A stretch of 64,000 bases of DNA from Parasphaerochaeta coccoides DSM 17374 (GTDB lineage Bacteria > Spirochaetota > Spirochaetia > Sphaerochaetales > Sphaerochaetaceae), in the NCBI RefSeq assembly GCF_000208385.1, contig NC_015436.1, positions 186,001-250,000 of the forward strand, written 5' to 3'. Below are positions 1 through 8,483 of the stretch, one piece after another. The notes under the pieces were generated by a model. That model worked only from the letters and a program-made list of their open reading frames with translations. It had not been told where the DNA came from and ran no database searches. Made by a program: the position numbers and the translations under genes. The stretch's first letter is position 1; every line of letters starts with the position of its first letter.

Positions 1-1
1 A

Positions 2-28
2 ACGGACAGAGCAGCCGATCATGTCCGT
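2..28 (-). terminator. possible terminator downstream of the phosphate transporter
   Basis: A 7-bp inverted repeat (ACGGACA at 2-8, TGTCCGT at 22-28) with a 13-base loop lies downstream of the minus-strand transporter stop. The window ends immediately after it, so a following T-run cannot be seen. No gene is visible in 1-83. Confidence 0.35.
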
Positions 29-83
29 CAACAGATGATAATAGTTTGTTTCTTTCTTTTTCCCTAGCATGGGCGGATTCCTC

Positions 84-1127
84 CTAGAAGATGTATAGGA
101 ACAGCTTGGCCATAAGGAAGCCGAGCAGTCCGCAGCCGGGAAAGGTAAGCAGCCACGCTGCCACCATGTCCTTGGCTATGTTCCAGTCAACGCTGGAGAC
201 CCTGCGGCTGGCCGCGACGCCCATGACCGCTGTGGTTTTCGTGTGCGTGGTGGATACAGGTAGTCCGGTAAGGGTTGAGAGCAAAAGGGAGACACCTGCC
301 GACGCATCTGATGCAAAGCCTTGGTAGGGGCGCATTTTCACCATGTCCAGGCCGACCGTCTTGATGATTTTTTTGCCTCCGACCAGCGTTCCGATGCCCA
401 TGATGGATGAACAGACCAGCATGACCCAGAGAGGAATGTTGAACGTACCGTCAGCCGCTTTCATGGCGTTTCCGTTCAAGAACAAGGCAAGCATGAAGAC
501 GCTCATGAATTTCTGTCCGTCCTGCGCTCCATGGAGGAATGCCATGAAGGCGGCGGCGGCAATCTGGGCGCGCCTGAAGAATCCATCCGATCGGGCGCGG
601 GAGTAGCGGCAGGCCATTTTTTCTATGAACCTGACGAGAAACCAACCCAAGCCGAAGCCTAGCACCGTGGATGCGACAAGGCCGATGAGAACCTTTGACC
701 ATTCTGCCATGTTGATCGCTGAAACGCCTCCCAGAGCCAGGGCTGCTCCGGTCAGGCCGGCAATGAGGGAATGGCTTTCACTGGTGGGGATGCCGAACCA
801 CCATGCGCCGGTCGCCCAGACGACAATGGCGAACATGGCCGCGGCAAGGACTATGATGGCATTCTGTGTGCTGTCTCCGACGTTGGCAAGCTCGCCGCGC
901 GGACTGAAATCAACCATTTTACTGATGGTATCGGCGACTTCCGTACTGATGCTTGTCATAAGCAGGACGCCGAGGAAATTGAAGACAAAGGCCATGAAGA
1001 TGGCTGAATTGGGACTCATGGCACGGGTTCCGACCGCGCTTCCTATTGCATTTGGCGCGTCAGTCCAGCCATTGACAAAGATTACGGAAAGAACAAGCAC
1101 GATACTAGCGATAAACGCAAAACTCAC
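84..1127 (-). CDS. inorganic phosphate transporter, PiT family
   Basis: Predicted inner-membrane, ion-coupled low-affinity phosphate permease of 347 residues. The N-terminal GWTDAPNAIGSAVGTRAMSP and the C-terminal repeat around GLPVSTTHTKTTAVMGV are the two inverted PiT signature regions; the duplicated GANDxxN-like and STTH motifs are typical. About ten hydrophobic segments are visible, with a long polar loop around residues 165-195. The start is a GTG with GGAGG seven bases upstream. PiT genes often follow a DUF47 (PhoU-like) gene, but none is seen here, so this copy appears to stand alone. Another anion substrate such as sulfate is possible. Confidence 0.9.
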   Translation of the reverse strand: MSFAFIASIVLVLSVIFVNGWTDAPNAIGSAVGTRAMSPNSAIFMAFVFNFLGVLLMTSISTEVADTISKMVDFSPRGELANVGDSTQNAIIVLAAAMFAIVVWATGAWWFGIPTSESHSLIAGLTGAALALGGVSAINMAEWSKVLIGLVASTVLGFGLGWFLVRFIEKMACRYSRARSDGFFRRAQIAAAAFMAFLHGAQDGQKFMSVFMLALFLNGNAMKAADGTFNIPLWVMLVCSSIMGIGTLVGGKKIIKTVGLDMVKMRPYQGFASDASAGVSLLLSTLTGLPVSTTHTKTTAVMGVAASRRVSSVDWNIAKDMVAAWLLTFPGCGLLGFLMAKLFLYIF

Positions 1128-1432
1128 CCGGAAGCCTCCATGTTTATTGGAAAAAGCAGGGGGAAATACCCGGCTAGTATAAAGTTTATGGCGCGGCCTT
1201 TGTATGTGTCAACCAAGTACACATGCTTATTTCATGAAAAATTAACATTTTTGTAACAATCGAGATATTTTTAAAATAGACATCACACGAGAACGGAAAC
1301 AAATAAATATTCAAAATTTTCAAAAGCATAAACAGTCTTAACCTGTCCACAAGCGCATGGCAAGGCGATGGAAGCCCTTTCTTGAATTTTGAAAATGCCT
1401 CTTGAATATGTTATTTCATTTTCATGAATGAA
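1128..1432. other. intergenic region, AT-rich, no gene seen
   Basis: It separates the EamA stop from the phosphate transporter start and should hold the transporter promoter. An inverted repeat (ATTTTCAAAA at 1316-1325, TTTTGAAAAT at 1387-1396) is present. No convincing coding sequence or consensus promoter was found. Confidence 0.5.
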
Positions 1433-2290
1433 CTATATCAAAAGCATACCCGTACCCGCCGTGATAAGCAACAACCCAAGAATTGTGCGCGGACGCGCTT
1501 TTTCCTTCAGGAACAGCCAGGCCGCCAGCACCGTCACCACAATGCTAAGCTTATCCACCGGAACGACGATACTGGCCGGTCCCAGTTGCAGGGCACGGTA
1601 GAAAGCCAGCCATGAAATACCAGTTGTCAACGCGCTTGTCATCAAAAAGAGCCAGCTTCGGCGAGGAATGCTCATGATTAAGTGAGTCTTTTTCTGGCTT
1701 ATGACAATGACCAGTGACATAATCAGGATTACGCCCGTCCTGATTGCCGTTGCCAAAGTGGAATCTATGTCCTTCAGACCGATTTTCACCAAAATTGACG
1801 TAGCAGCCGCACAAAACGCGGACAGGATTGCAGGCACGAACCATGACGTGAATCGGGAACCTTGGTAATCTCCCTTTCTGTCCAACATCAGCCATGTACC
1901 ACAGGCCATGACAGCCATGCCTGCCCAGGAAACACGGGTAGGGACTTCGTGTAAGATGGCAAAGGCAAGCAGCATGGTGATGATCGTACTGCTTTTATCA
2001 ATCGGAGCAATCTGGTGGACATTCCCCCTCTGGAGAGCCGTAAAATAGAAAAGCCACGACGCTCCGGTCGCCATGCCGGAGAGAATCAGGAAGATGAAGG
2101 ATTGCAGGGGAATAGTACCGAGGCCAATGCCGCTTCCGGTAAGCAGAACCATGAGCAAGGAGAAAACAAGGACAAGGGCAGTCCTCACTGCCGTCGCCAC
2201 ATGGGAGTCCACGTTCTGCAACCCTGCCTTTGCAAGGATTGCAGTCAATCCGGCGCTTAAGGCTGAAACGCACGCGAGGAACAGCCACAT
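1433..2290 (-). CDS. EamA/DMT family permease
   Basis: A 285-residue integral membrane protein with about ten hydrophobic helices arranged as two EamA halves. Each half contains the family's GxSW motif region (ATGASWLFYFTALQRGN near residue 75 and TTGISWLAFYRALQLGP near residue 215) followed by an APIDK or VPVDK segment. DMT permeases export metabolites or amino acids by proton antiport; the substrate cannot be told from sequence. The start ATG lies one base past the stop of the upstream metallopeptidase gene, with GGAGT nine bases before it, so the two are probably co-transcribed. Confidence 0.85.
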   Translation of the reverse strand: MWLFLACVSALSAGLTAILAKAGLQNVDSHVATAVRTALVLVFSLLMVLLTGSGIGLGTIPLQSFIFLILSGMATGASWLFYFTALQRGNVHQIAPIDKSSTIITMLLAFAILHEVPTRVSWAGMAVMACGTWLMLDRKGDYQGSRFTSWFVPAILSAFCAAATSILVKIGLKDIDSTLATAIRTGVILIMSLVIVISQKKTHLIMSIPRRSWLFLMTSALTTGISWLAFYRALQLGPASIVVPVDKLSIVVTVLAAWLFLKEKARPRTILGLLLITAGTGMLLI

Positions 2291-2291
2291 A

Positions 2292-5132
2292 TCATAAGAC
2301 TCCTATCAGCCGATGAGATGATGCCCCTATGCCCATTGTGGTTCCCAACATGGAGACATAGCCGCGGACGCTGTTGCGCGCGGGGCTGTAGATGACGCCT
2401 ATCTTAGGCGTTATTGCGGATAGAGACCCTATTTTCAGGGTGATTCCCAGCTCAGCGCTGAGGTATACGTCTTCTTCCCATGCCATGCCGCTGTCAAGCA
2501 GATATGCCATGCTCTCCGCTTTCAGCGTCAGTCCGATTCCCGTGATTCCCCCGTAGCATGGCAAAGGCTGGTCGATTGCCCAGGGGATGCTGTAGGAAAG
2601 ACCGGCGCGGAGCTTTGCCCGGAAGTCGGTATGGGTTTCCCATGGGGAAGCAGAGGATACAGGACTGTTGGATGGAAGCAGGATTGAAGAAATCCGGTGA
2701 TCGGTGAGACTGACTCCCAGGTCGGCATCCAGACGCACTACATGGTTAGCCCGACCTGCTACGGCTTTCTGGACAGACAGGAATGCAAAGGCAGGACTCC
2801 ATGCGTTGCCTGCGCTCTTGTCCTGAGAAGCTGACACTGACATGCCCATCAGGAATCCATCTCGTCCGAACAGGGCAGTGACCGGAGCGGATTCATTCCA
2901 GTCATACTGAAGTGTGATTTTTTCCTGAGACAAAGCAAAACCTTCTGACAGGTCAAACCCCAGATATGCCATCCCTGCAAGATGGAGCAGACCGGTTCCC
3001 CTGAATCCGATTTTACGAGCCAAGGGGACGGTCACAGCAGTCTGCGATTCAAGCACTGACCCCGCGCCGGAGCCTCCATTGAGAGAAAACCCAATGGCCG
3101 TCTGTTGTTCCAGAACAAAGGGGCCAGGCGAATGTCGGTAGAGTGCATAAATGCTGATAATCTGTTCTGCCGTCTGCCATGTCGCGGAAAGATTCACGGA
3201 ATTTTTCTGCAAAAGACTGTCGAATGATGCGCTGACGCCATACACCCCTCCGGTGGAGTCGCCGAACTCCAATCCTAAGACAGGGAACCAGTATGAGAAA
3301 CGTGGGATATCATGATATCGTGATGTCGGAAATTCCTTGGAGGCTTCTTCCGACTGTTCCTGTCCTGACGGACGATGTTCTTCTGTTTTCCAGATGACTG
3401 GTTCGTTAAGAACCTCCGTGGCAGGGATGGAACGGAGTGCCTGCCCTTCGGCGGTAGCCGTGGCGTATATGTACCGCTCTCCATCCCGGATTGCCCCCAG
3501 GACACCAGAGGGGTCGCGTGCCAGAAGAAGAATGGAGCTTTCGCCATCCGTATTCTTTGATGAAGAAATGTCTGCGCCATACAGGGCGAAGGTTCCGTCC
3601 ACATCACTTGAGAAAAGCAGCGTGTCGGAACCACTGAAACGAGGATATCTAATTTCCGCACGTCCTGGCGGGACTACGCTCCTGATGCCATCTTCATCCA
3701 TGATTCGCAGCGATGACAGGCCATGGGAGGTCTCGATGAATGCAATGCTCCGACCGTCGGGAGAGAACCGAGGTTCATAAACGCTTGTCTCAGGATTATC
3801 ATAAAGGACTTCACCGTCCCCACCGTCCATGGGTATCCTGACAAGCCTGTACCGGGTTCCCGTTGCTTCAATGGCTATGAGCTTCTTCCCATCAGGTGAA
3901 AGAGCAGGATGGAGGAACCTGCCGCCTGACGTGAGCCAGACGGATGAGTCGTCATCCACATTGTACAGCACAATGTCCGCATAGCTGACTGCCGCTGTTC
4001 CAATGGCTCCATATTCCCAAGATGTACTATGGATGCGGCTATACGCAACTTTCAGACCATCATCGCTCGCAGAGAAAGAGAGTCCGTCAGCTCCGGGAAT
4101 TACCGCCAGCATGCTAGTTTCCGTCTCATTTGCACCGTAGCGAACCATGCGTGCCGTCCGGTCAGGATGCGCTGTCAGTCCTATCAATCCCGCTTCTGTC
4201 CTGTAGGGCAAGGAGTACGTACCTGGTTCATCCGGGGAAAAAAGGGTTCCTGTCCTGAACCGTGAGCGGGAGGCCAGTTTATCTGCCTGTTCCTTCAATG
4301 CCGCCGAGAAAATCTCTAAAGCTGTCATCCCCGTATGGGAGCGGAATGCGGAATCCATCCCCAGGAAGGGAAAACCGGTGAATTGGTTGTTGATGGCTAT
4401 GATTGTTTCTTCCCCGTAATGATGCACCAGATAGTCAACCATCAGATAACCTGTAAGATAATAGCGGCCTGACGGTGGCATATGAGAAGAATATGAGCCC
4501 TGTGCGAGCGACCACATCTTTTCTTCCAGCAGGGGAGCTTCCCATTGGAGGGCGAAAAGAGGAGAATCTCCACGACCACCCTCGGAGTAGACGGATTCCG
4601 CATAGACGGTGAGTCCTTCTATCCACCACAGGGGCATGAGAACCTGATTGAAAGCGATCATTCCCGGTCCGAATATCGCAAGGTATTTCCCGATTCCTAT
4701 CGGGGATGTCAGGTGCAGGTAGTGGGTAAGTTCGTGGGTGAACACCGTCTTCAACCAATTTTCCGTCCGCGTCCCAAGAAAGCGGTCGTCAGGTGAGGTA
4801 AGGTACAAGGTGATGCGGTTAGGCATTGGAGCGAATGAGCCATTGGCAAAAGCCGTCCTGCCGGCGAGAATCACCGGAATCTTTCCTGACGGGGCATGGT
4901 TCAACGCCCTGGAAATCTTTGTGTACGTCTCATCCGCGAATGAGGCAAGCTCATACGCATGGTGGCTGTCTTTTGGTTCGAAGATTATGAGAAAATGCTC
5001 CGTCTCGCTCTGTTCCCATCCCCGGTAAGGCTCTTGTCCGGATGCATAAAGTGGCGTCAGGGCAAGGAAAGCCAGGCTAAGCAGGAAAAGAACACGACCA
5101 CAGGCAAAAACTGATGTCAAAAAGGATTTCAT
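2292..5132 (-). CDS. secreted metallopeptidase-like / beta-propeller / beta-barrel protein
   Basis: A 946-residue exported protein with a signal peptide ending near LYASGQ (residues 28-33). Residues 40-290 look like a peptidase-MA/gluzincin domain with a zinc-binding HELTH at 133-137 and a downstream glutamate in WWIEGLTVYAES. Residues about 300-570 carry TolB/WD40-like propeller repeats (SPDGKKLIAIE, SPDGRSIAFIE). The remaining 340 residues alternate aromatic and polar residues in short strands, as expected for an outer-membrane beta-barrel or surface domain. Family members are found as large TolB-type proteins in spirochaetes and Bacteroidota. Substrate and exact location are inferred. It sits downstream of csoR and directly upstream of the EamA gene. 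Confidence 0.75.
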   Translation of the reverse strand: MKSFLTSVFACGRVLFLLSLAFLALTPLYASGQEPYRGWEQSETEHFLIIFEPKDSHHAYELASFADETYTKISRALNHAPSGKIPVILAGRTAFANGSFAPMPNRITLYLTSPDDRFLGTRTENWLKTVFTHELTHYLHLTSPIGIGKYLAIFGPGMIAFNQVLMPLWWIEGLTVYAESVYSEGGRGDSPLFALQWEAPLLEEKMWSLAQGSYSSHMPPSGRYYLTGYLMVDYLVHHYGEETIIAINNQFTGFPFLGMDSAFRSHTGMTALEIFSAALKEQADKLASRSRFRTGTLFSPDEPGTYSLPYRTEAGLIGLTAHPDRTARMVRYGANETETSMLAVIPGADGLSFSASDDGLKVAYSRIHSTSWEYGAIGTAAVSYADIVLYNVDDDSSVWLTSGGRFLHPALSPDGKKLIAIEATGTRYRLVRIPMDGGDGEVLYDNPETSVYEPRFSPDGRSIAFIETSHGLSSLRIMDEDGIRSVVPPGRAEIRYPRFSGSDTLLFSSDVDGTFALYGADISSSKNTDGESSILLLARDPSGVLGAIRDGERYIYATATAEGQALRSIPATEVLNEPVIWKTEEHRPSGQEQSEEASKEFPTSRYHDIPRFSYWFPVLGLEFGDSTGGVYGVSASFDSLLQKNSVNLSATWQTAEQIISIYALYRHSPGPFVLEQQTAIGFSLNGGSGAGSVLESQTAVTVPLARKIGFRGTGLLHLAGMAYLGFDLSEGFALSQEKITLQYDWNESAPVTALFGRDGFLMGMSVSASQDKSAGNAWSPAFAFLSVQKAVAGRANHVVRLDADLGVSLTDHRISSILLPSNSPVSSASPWETHTDFRAKLRAGLSYSIPWAIDQPLPCYGGITGIGLTLKAESMAYLLDSGMAWEEDVYLSAELGITLKIGSLSAITPKIGVIYSPARNSVRGYVSMLGTTMGIGASSHRLIGVL

Positions 5133-5236
5133 GTGTGTCTCCCTGTACTCACGATACCCTGAAATAGCGGTGAAGAAAAGAGTATAGGGCGTTCCGGGCT
5201 ATGATAAGGAGAGAGCAAGGAAAGGGAAGCCCCGCC

Positions 5237-5500
5237 TTATTTCGCCAGCTTGTCCATCACATGGAGGATTTCCTCAATCTTCCTGCGGCTGTCATCGGTT
5301 TCCATGACCTGTGCGACGCACCCTTCAAGATGGGCGTGAAGGATGTCACGGTTGATGGTGCGCAAGATGGCTTGTGTCGCCATCAGCTGGTTGGAGATAT
5401 CCATGCAATAGCGGTCTTCATCGACCATCTTCATCAGACCGTCAATCTGTCCCCGCGCTGTCTTGAGAAGGCGTGTCACCTTGTCCCTGTCCGCCCGCAT
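5237..5500 (-). CDS. csoR: CsoR/RcnR-type metal-sensing repressor
   Basis: An 87-residue all-helical protein of the DUF156 family. The Cu(I)-binding triad has exact CsoR spacing: Cys32, His57 and Cys61 (RYCMD, LHAHLEGC), which argues for copper sensing rather than the nickel, formaldehyde or sulfur-sensing branches. It should act as a tetramer that leaves DNA when the metal binds. The ATG has GGAGG seven bases upstream. A matching palindromic operator and a good promoter lie just upstream, so autoregulation is likely. No copper ATPase or CopZ gene is visible nearby; the downstream gene encodes the large metallopeptidase. Confidence 0.88.
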   Translation of the reverse strand: MRADRDKVTRLLKTARGQIDGLMKMVDEDRYCMDISNQLMATQAILRTINRDILHAHLEGCVAQVMETDDSRRKIEEILHVMDKLAK

Positions 5501-5528
5501 CGCATCCTCCTGCTGTCGTAGAAACTAC

Positions 5529-5542
5529 ACCCCCTGAGGGGT
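5529..5542 (-). promoter_or_regulatory. CsoR-type operator
   Basis: ACCCC-N4-GGGGT palindrome (minus strand TACCCC TCAG GGGGT), the known GC-rich CsoR operator form. It lies between the -10 box and the csoR ribosome binding site and so would cover the transcription start. Confidence 0.75.
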
Positions 5543-5548
5543 ATCTTG

Positions 5549-5577
5549 AATATAATGAAAAAACCTCTGGCTGTCCA
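5549..5577 (-). promoter_or_regulatory. csoR promoter
   Basis: On the minus strand, TGGACA (5577-5572), a 17-base spacer and TATATT (5554-5549). The CsoR operator begins seven bases downstream of the -10 box. Confidence 0.65.
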
Positions 5578-5750
5578 TGAAGCGTTTCAAGGAACGGCGT
5601 TTCCCTCAATGCGAGGTCGTCACAAAAGTGTGAAAAATTTAACCGATAACCCCTGACCATGAGGAAAAACGCAGACGGCTTATGCTATCACCGCCTCACG
5701 GTATAACACCGTGTGGTATTGACGCAATTGTGGATTACCGTTGTCGTGAA

Positions 5751-5836
5751 AAGTGACCTCCGTTTGCATGTGGCAGAACGTATACGGGGAGAGAGATAAC
5801 TCCCGCACGTTGCACTGTGCGTGGTGGAGGTCACTT
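5751..5836. repeat. long-loop inverted repeat downstream of the RCC1 lipoprotein gene
   Basis: A perfect 11-bp inverted repeat (AAGTGACCTCC at 5751-5761, GGAGGTCACTT at 5826-5836) encloses 64 bases that contain a further GGGAG/CTCCC hairpin. It begins nine bases beyond the lipoprotein stop codon. It could be a processed 3' structure, a small RNA or a miniature repeat. No T-run follows, so it is not a classical terminator. The rest of 5578-5750 shows no gene. Confidence 0.5.
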
Positions 5837-5844
5837 CAGAGTAT

Positions 5845-7956
5845 CTAAAAAATTACCTGCACGGGCGTGTTTGTGTTGACTATAGTGTTATCACCCAGTT
5901 GACCTTCATCGTTGAGTCCAGTCGCCCAGAGCGTGCCGTCCTTCTTTAAAATCATCGTGGTGGAGGCTCCGGTGGAGACAGCCGCGACATCAGGCATAAC
6001 CAGCACGGGCGTGTTTTTGTTTTCATTATTACCTAGACCCAGTTGCCCCGTCGTGTTGTTTCCAGTCGCCCAGAGCGTGCCGTCCTTCTTCAGAATCATC
6101 GCATGGGATCCTCCGGTGGAGACAGCCGCGACATCAGTCATGACCCCGACCCCACCAGAACCCTTGACCTGTACGGGTATGTTTGTTGTATAGGTGGTCG
6201 CCTCGTCGACACCCAGTTGACCATAAGTGTTGTCTCCAGTCGCCCAGAGCGTGCCATCCTTCTTCAGAATCATCGTGAAAATGTCTCCGCCGGAGACAGC
6301 CGCAACATCAGAACCCATGGACGAAACCTGCATGGGCGTGCTTTTGTTTTCATTATTACCGATACCCAGTTGACCAGAATAGTTGTTTCCCGTCGCCCAG
6401 AGAGTGCCGTCCGTCTTCAGGATCATCGTGTAAATGACTGTGGCGGAGACAGCCGCGACATCAGGCATAACCTGCACGGGCGTGGTTCTGTTGTTCTGAT
6501 CTCCGACACCCAGTTGACCAAAACTGTTGAATCCAATCGCCCAGAGCGTGCCGTCCGTCTTCAGGATCATCGTATAATTCAATCCGGCGGAGACAGCCGC
6601 GACATCAGGCATAACCTGCACGGGCGTGCTTTTATTGGCCGTAGTGTCATCACCCAGTTGACCATACTGGTTGGCTCCCGTCGCCCAGAGAGTGCCGTCC
6701 TTCTTCAGGATCATCGTATGGGTGGCTCCAGTGGAGACTTCCTTGACATCAGTCATGAAGTCGTTGGGATCGGTACTAGCCTTGACCTGAACGGGCATGG
6801 TTCTGTTGTTCTGATCTCCGACACCCAGTTGACCCGCTCCGTTGTATCCAGTCGCCCAGAGCGTACCGTTATTCTTCAGGATCATCGTGTGAGTGTTTCC
6901 GGCGGAGACGGCTCGGTATGGTTTGAACGTAGCGGCCCCGTTTATGCCGTCACCTTCATCCCATTCTCCAATCTCAATCTCAATAGCGGCAACGGCGACT
7001 TCTTCATCAGAGGTATTGAGCGTCATGTTGTAGACATGCTGCTTGCCTTTGTCAAAGTGAATCAGATGCTTGTCTCCGTCAGCTACAGCACCGGTGGTAC
7101 TTGGCTTCCATGTGTATGTACCAGCTCCAGCACCACCGCTCAGGGTAAACTCCAGAATTAAGTTATCCAGAGCAAAAGTGTTGCCCGTAGGTATCAGCAC
7201 AGCCTCGAACCTGCGCTTGCCCGCATCATAGTCTTCTTGACCAAGAGTGTCGGAAACGTTCCGCATGTAAATAGTCTTGTCGGAATTATTGGGAGTAGAC
7301 AGACTTCCGTCATTCAGATTAATACTGACTGTCGTGTGCAACCCTTTGATTGTAGCGTCAAGCGTACCGTCATCAATGGCATCCTTATCAACGGTCGTGC
7401 TCGGAATGATGTTGACAATCAGGCGGGAAAGCATGTGGTCAAGTTTCAGCTGTACCGTCGAGGTATTGTTCTGTACATTGTCGGTGCGTCCCCACAGGGC
7501 GTCTGCCATTCCAGTCTCCTGTTCCCCGTTGCCTCCTGTAATGACATCCAACAACACCTGATCAGCGCCAGGGTACATGGCTGGCACATAAGGAAAGAAG
7601 GCGATGAAATCAAACGTATCACTGGCATTGTTGTCAATGTCATTCCACTTCAGGGTATTGGCATCATCGACAGGAATGAAGCTGGAGGTCTGGGAGGCAA
7701 CGTCAGCCTTGTAGTGTTTGTTGGCGCGCTCGGTGACGGCACTAGCTACCGGATCTTCATGATCCAGCATGTAGATGCTGACTACATCACCAACCTCCCA
7801 TTCGGAATTGGCTGAGACTTTGCGTCCTATTTCCGTGGAGAAGCGCACTGCATTGGTATGTGAGACATTCAGTTTGCTGTCGCATGAAATAAAGGTGATA
7901 AGAAGCATCAGAATGGTCGTAAGAACTATAAAGACTGGTTTGCTAAATTTGTTCAT
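5845..7956 (-). CDS. lipoprotein with fimbrillin-like domain and seven RCC1 repeats
   Basis: A 703-residue protein counted from the ATG at 7956 (MNKFSK). The signal peptide ends in a relaxed spirochaetal lipobox, FISC, so the protein is probably lipid-anchored on the surface. Residues about 30-340 resemble the fimbrillin/Mfa-like adhesin fold of Bacteroidota (SIYMLDHE, FIAFFPYVPA, LDHMLSRLIVNI). The C-terminal half has seven RCC1 repeats of about 50 residues, each with TMILKxDGTLWATG and GQLG, predicted to form one propeller. The start is ambiguous. A GTG at 7965 is in frame, and a better-placed ATG at 8023 with an AAGGAA ribosome site lies beyond a GA repeat but is currently out of frame. 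Expression is therefore probably phase variable. Confidence 0.8.
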   Translation of the reverse strand: MNKFSKPVFIVLTTILMLLITFISCDSKLNVSHTNAVRFSTEIGRKVSANSEWEVGDVVSIYMLDHEDPVASAVTERANKHYKADVASQTSSFIPVDDANTLKWNDIDNNASDTFDFIAFFPYVPAMYPGADQVLLDVITGGNGEQETGMADALWGRTDNVQNNTSTVQLKLDHMLSRLIVNIIPSTTVDKDAIDDGTLDATIKGLHTTVSINLNDGSLSTPNNSDKTIYMRNVSDTLGQEDYDAGKRRFEAVLIPTGNTFALDNLILEFTLSGGAGAGTYTWKPSTTGAVADGDKHLIHFDKGKQHVYNMTLNTSDEEVAVAAIEIEIGEWDEGDGINGAATFKPYRAVSAGNTHTMILKNNGTLWATGYNGAGQLGVGDQNNRTMPVQVKASTDPNDFMTDVKEVSTGATHTMILKKDGTLWATGANQYGQLGDDTTANKSTPVQVMPDVAAVSAGLNYTMILKTDGTLWAIGFNSFGQLGVGDQNNRTTPVQVMPDVAAVSATVIYTMILKTDGTLWATGNNYSGQLGIGNNENKSTPMQVSSMGSDVAAVSGGDIFTMILKKDGTLWATGDNTYGQLGVDEATTYTTNIPVQVKGSGGVGVMTDVAAVSTGGSHAMILKKDGTLWATGNNTTGQLGLGNNENKNTPVLVMPDVAAVSTGASTTMILKKDGTLWATGLNDEGQLGDNTIVNTNTPVQVIF

Positions 7957-7971
7957 ATGCAGCACTCTCAG

Positions 7972-8042
<71 letters not shown>

Positions 8043-8141
8043 GTAAAGAAGATGACAGCATATCAGCACAACCAATGCGGAGATAATAATATATGGTAGT
8101 GTAAATCCGTTATGAGCAGAAAGCTATTACCCAAAAGTATT

Positions 8142-8216
8142 ATTTTGCATGAAAAGCAGAGAAAACCATATAATACTTTCGGGTTAGTTAATGATTTTAG
8201 ATGTTATTAGTGTTAA
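8142..8216. repeat. dispersed intergenic element, copy 1
   Basis: Similar by eye to 43360-43423. Shared blocks are TTTTGC-TGAAAAGC, ATATAAT-CTTTC, GGTTA and TTTTAGA-GTT; this copy carries an extra ten bases or so after GAAAAGC. The AAAGCAT/ATGCTTT palindrome seen in copy 2 is degenerate here. Confidence 0.5.
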
Positions 8217-8293
8217 TAAATTACATTTTGAACGTACACAATGCTAAGATACAGGGTGGATATCAGAATGTTTGTATCAATGACAACTTTCAT
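8213..8293 (-). pseudogene. remnant of a PIN-domain toxin N-terminus
   Basis: From ATG 8293 the minus strand reads MKVVIDTNILISTL, the first strand of VapC-like PIN domains with its metal-binding aspartate. It then runs out after 26 residues. Upstream in the same frame (to 8458) the sequence TETGRVKVIGNKAYNMDMIKEF could be the end of its antitoxin. The fragment is far below the roughly 130 residues of a functional PIN toxin. The identification rests on about 14 residues. Confidence 0.4.
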
Positions 8294-8483
8294 TCCTGTT
8301 CCCGTCTTTTCCTTGCGAAATTCCTTGATCATATCCATGTTGTACGCTTTGTTCCCAATCACCTTTACTCTCCCTGTCTCTGTACGATACACTTCTTTGT
8401 GACCAGAGGTTTGATTTCCTTCAACTCCGCCTTGCTTTGCAAATTCTCGTGGTATCAACTTTGTTCAAAGAGGGGACCGCCTG

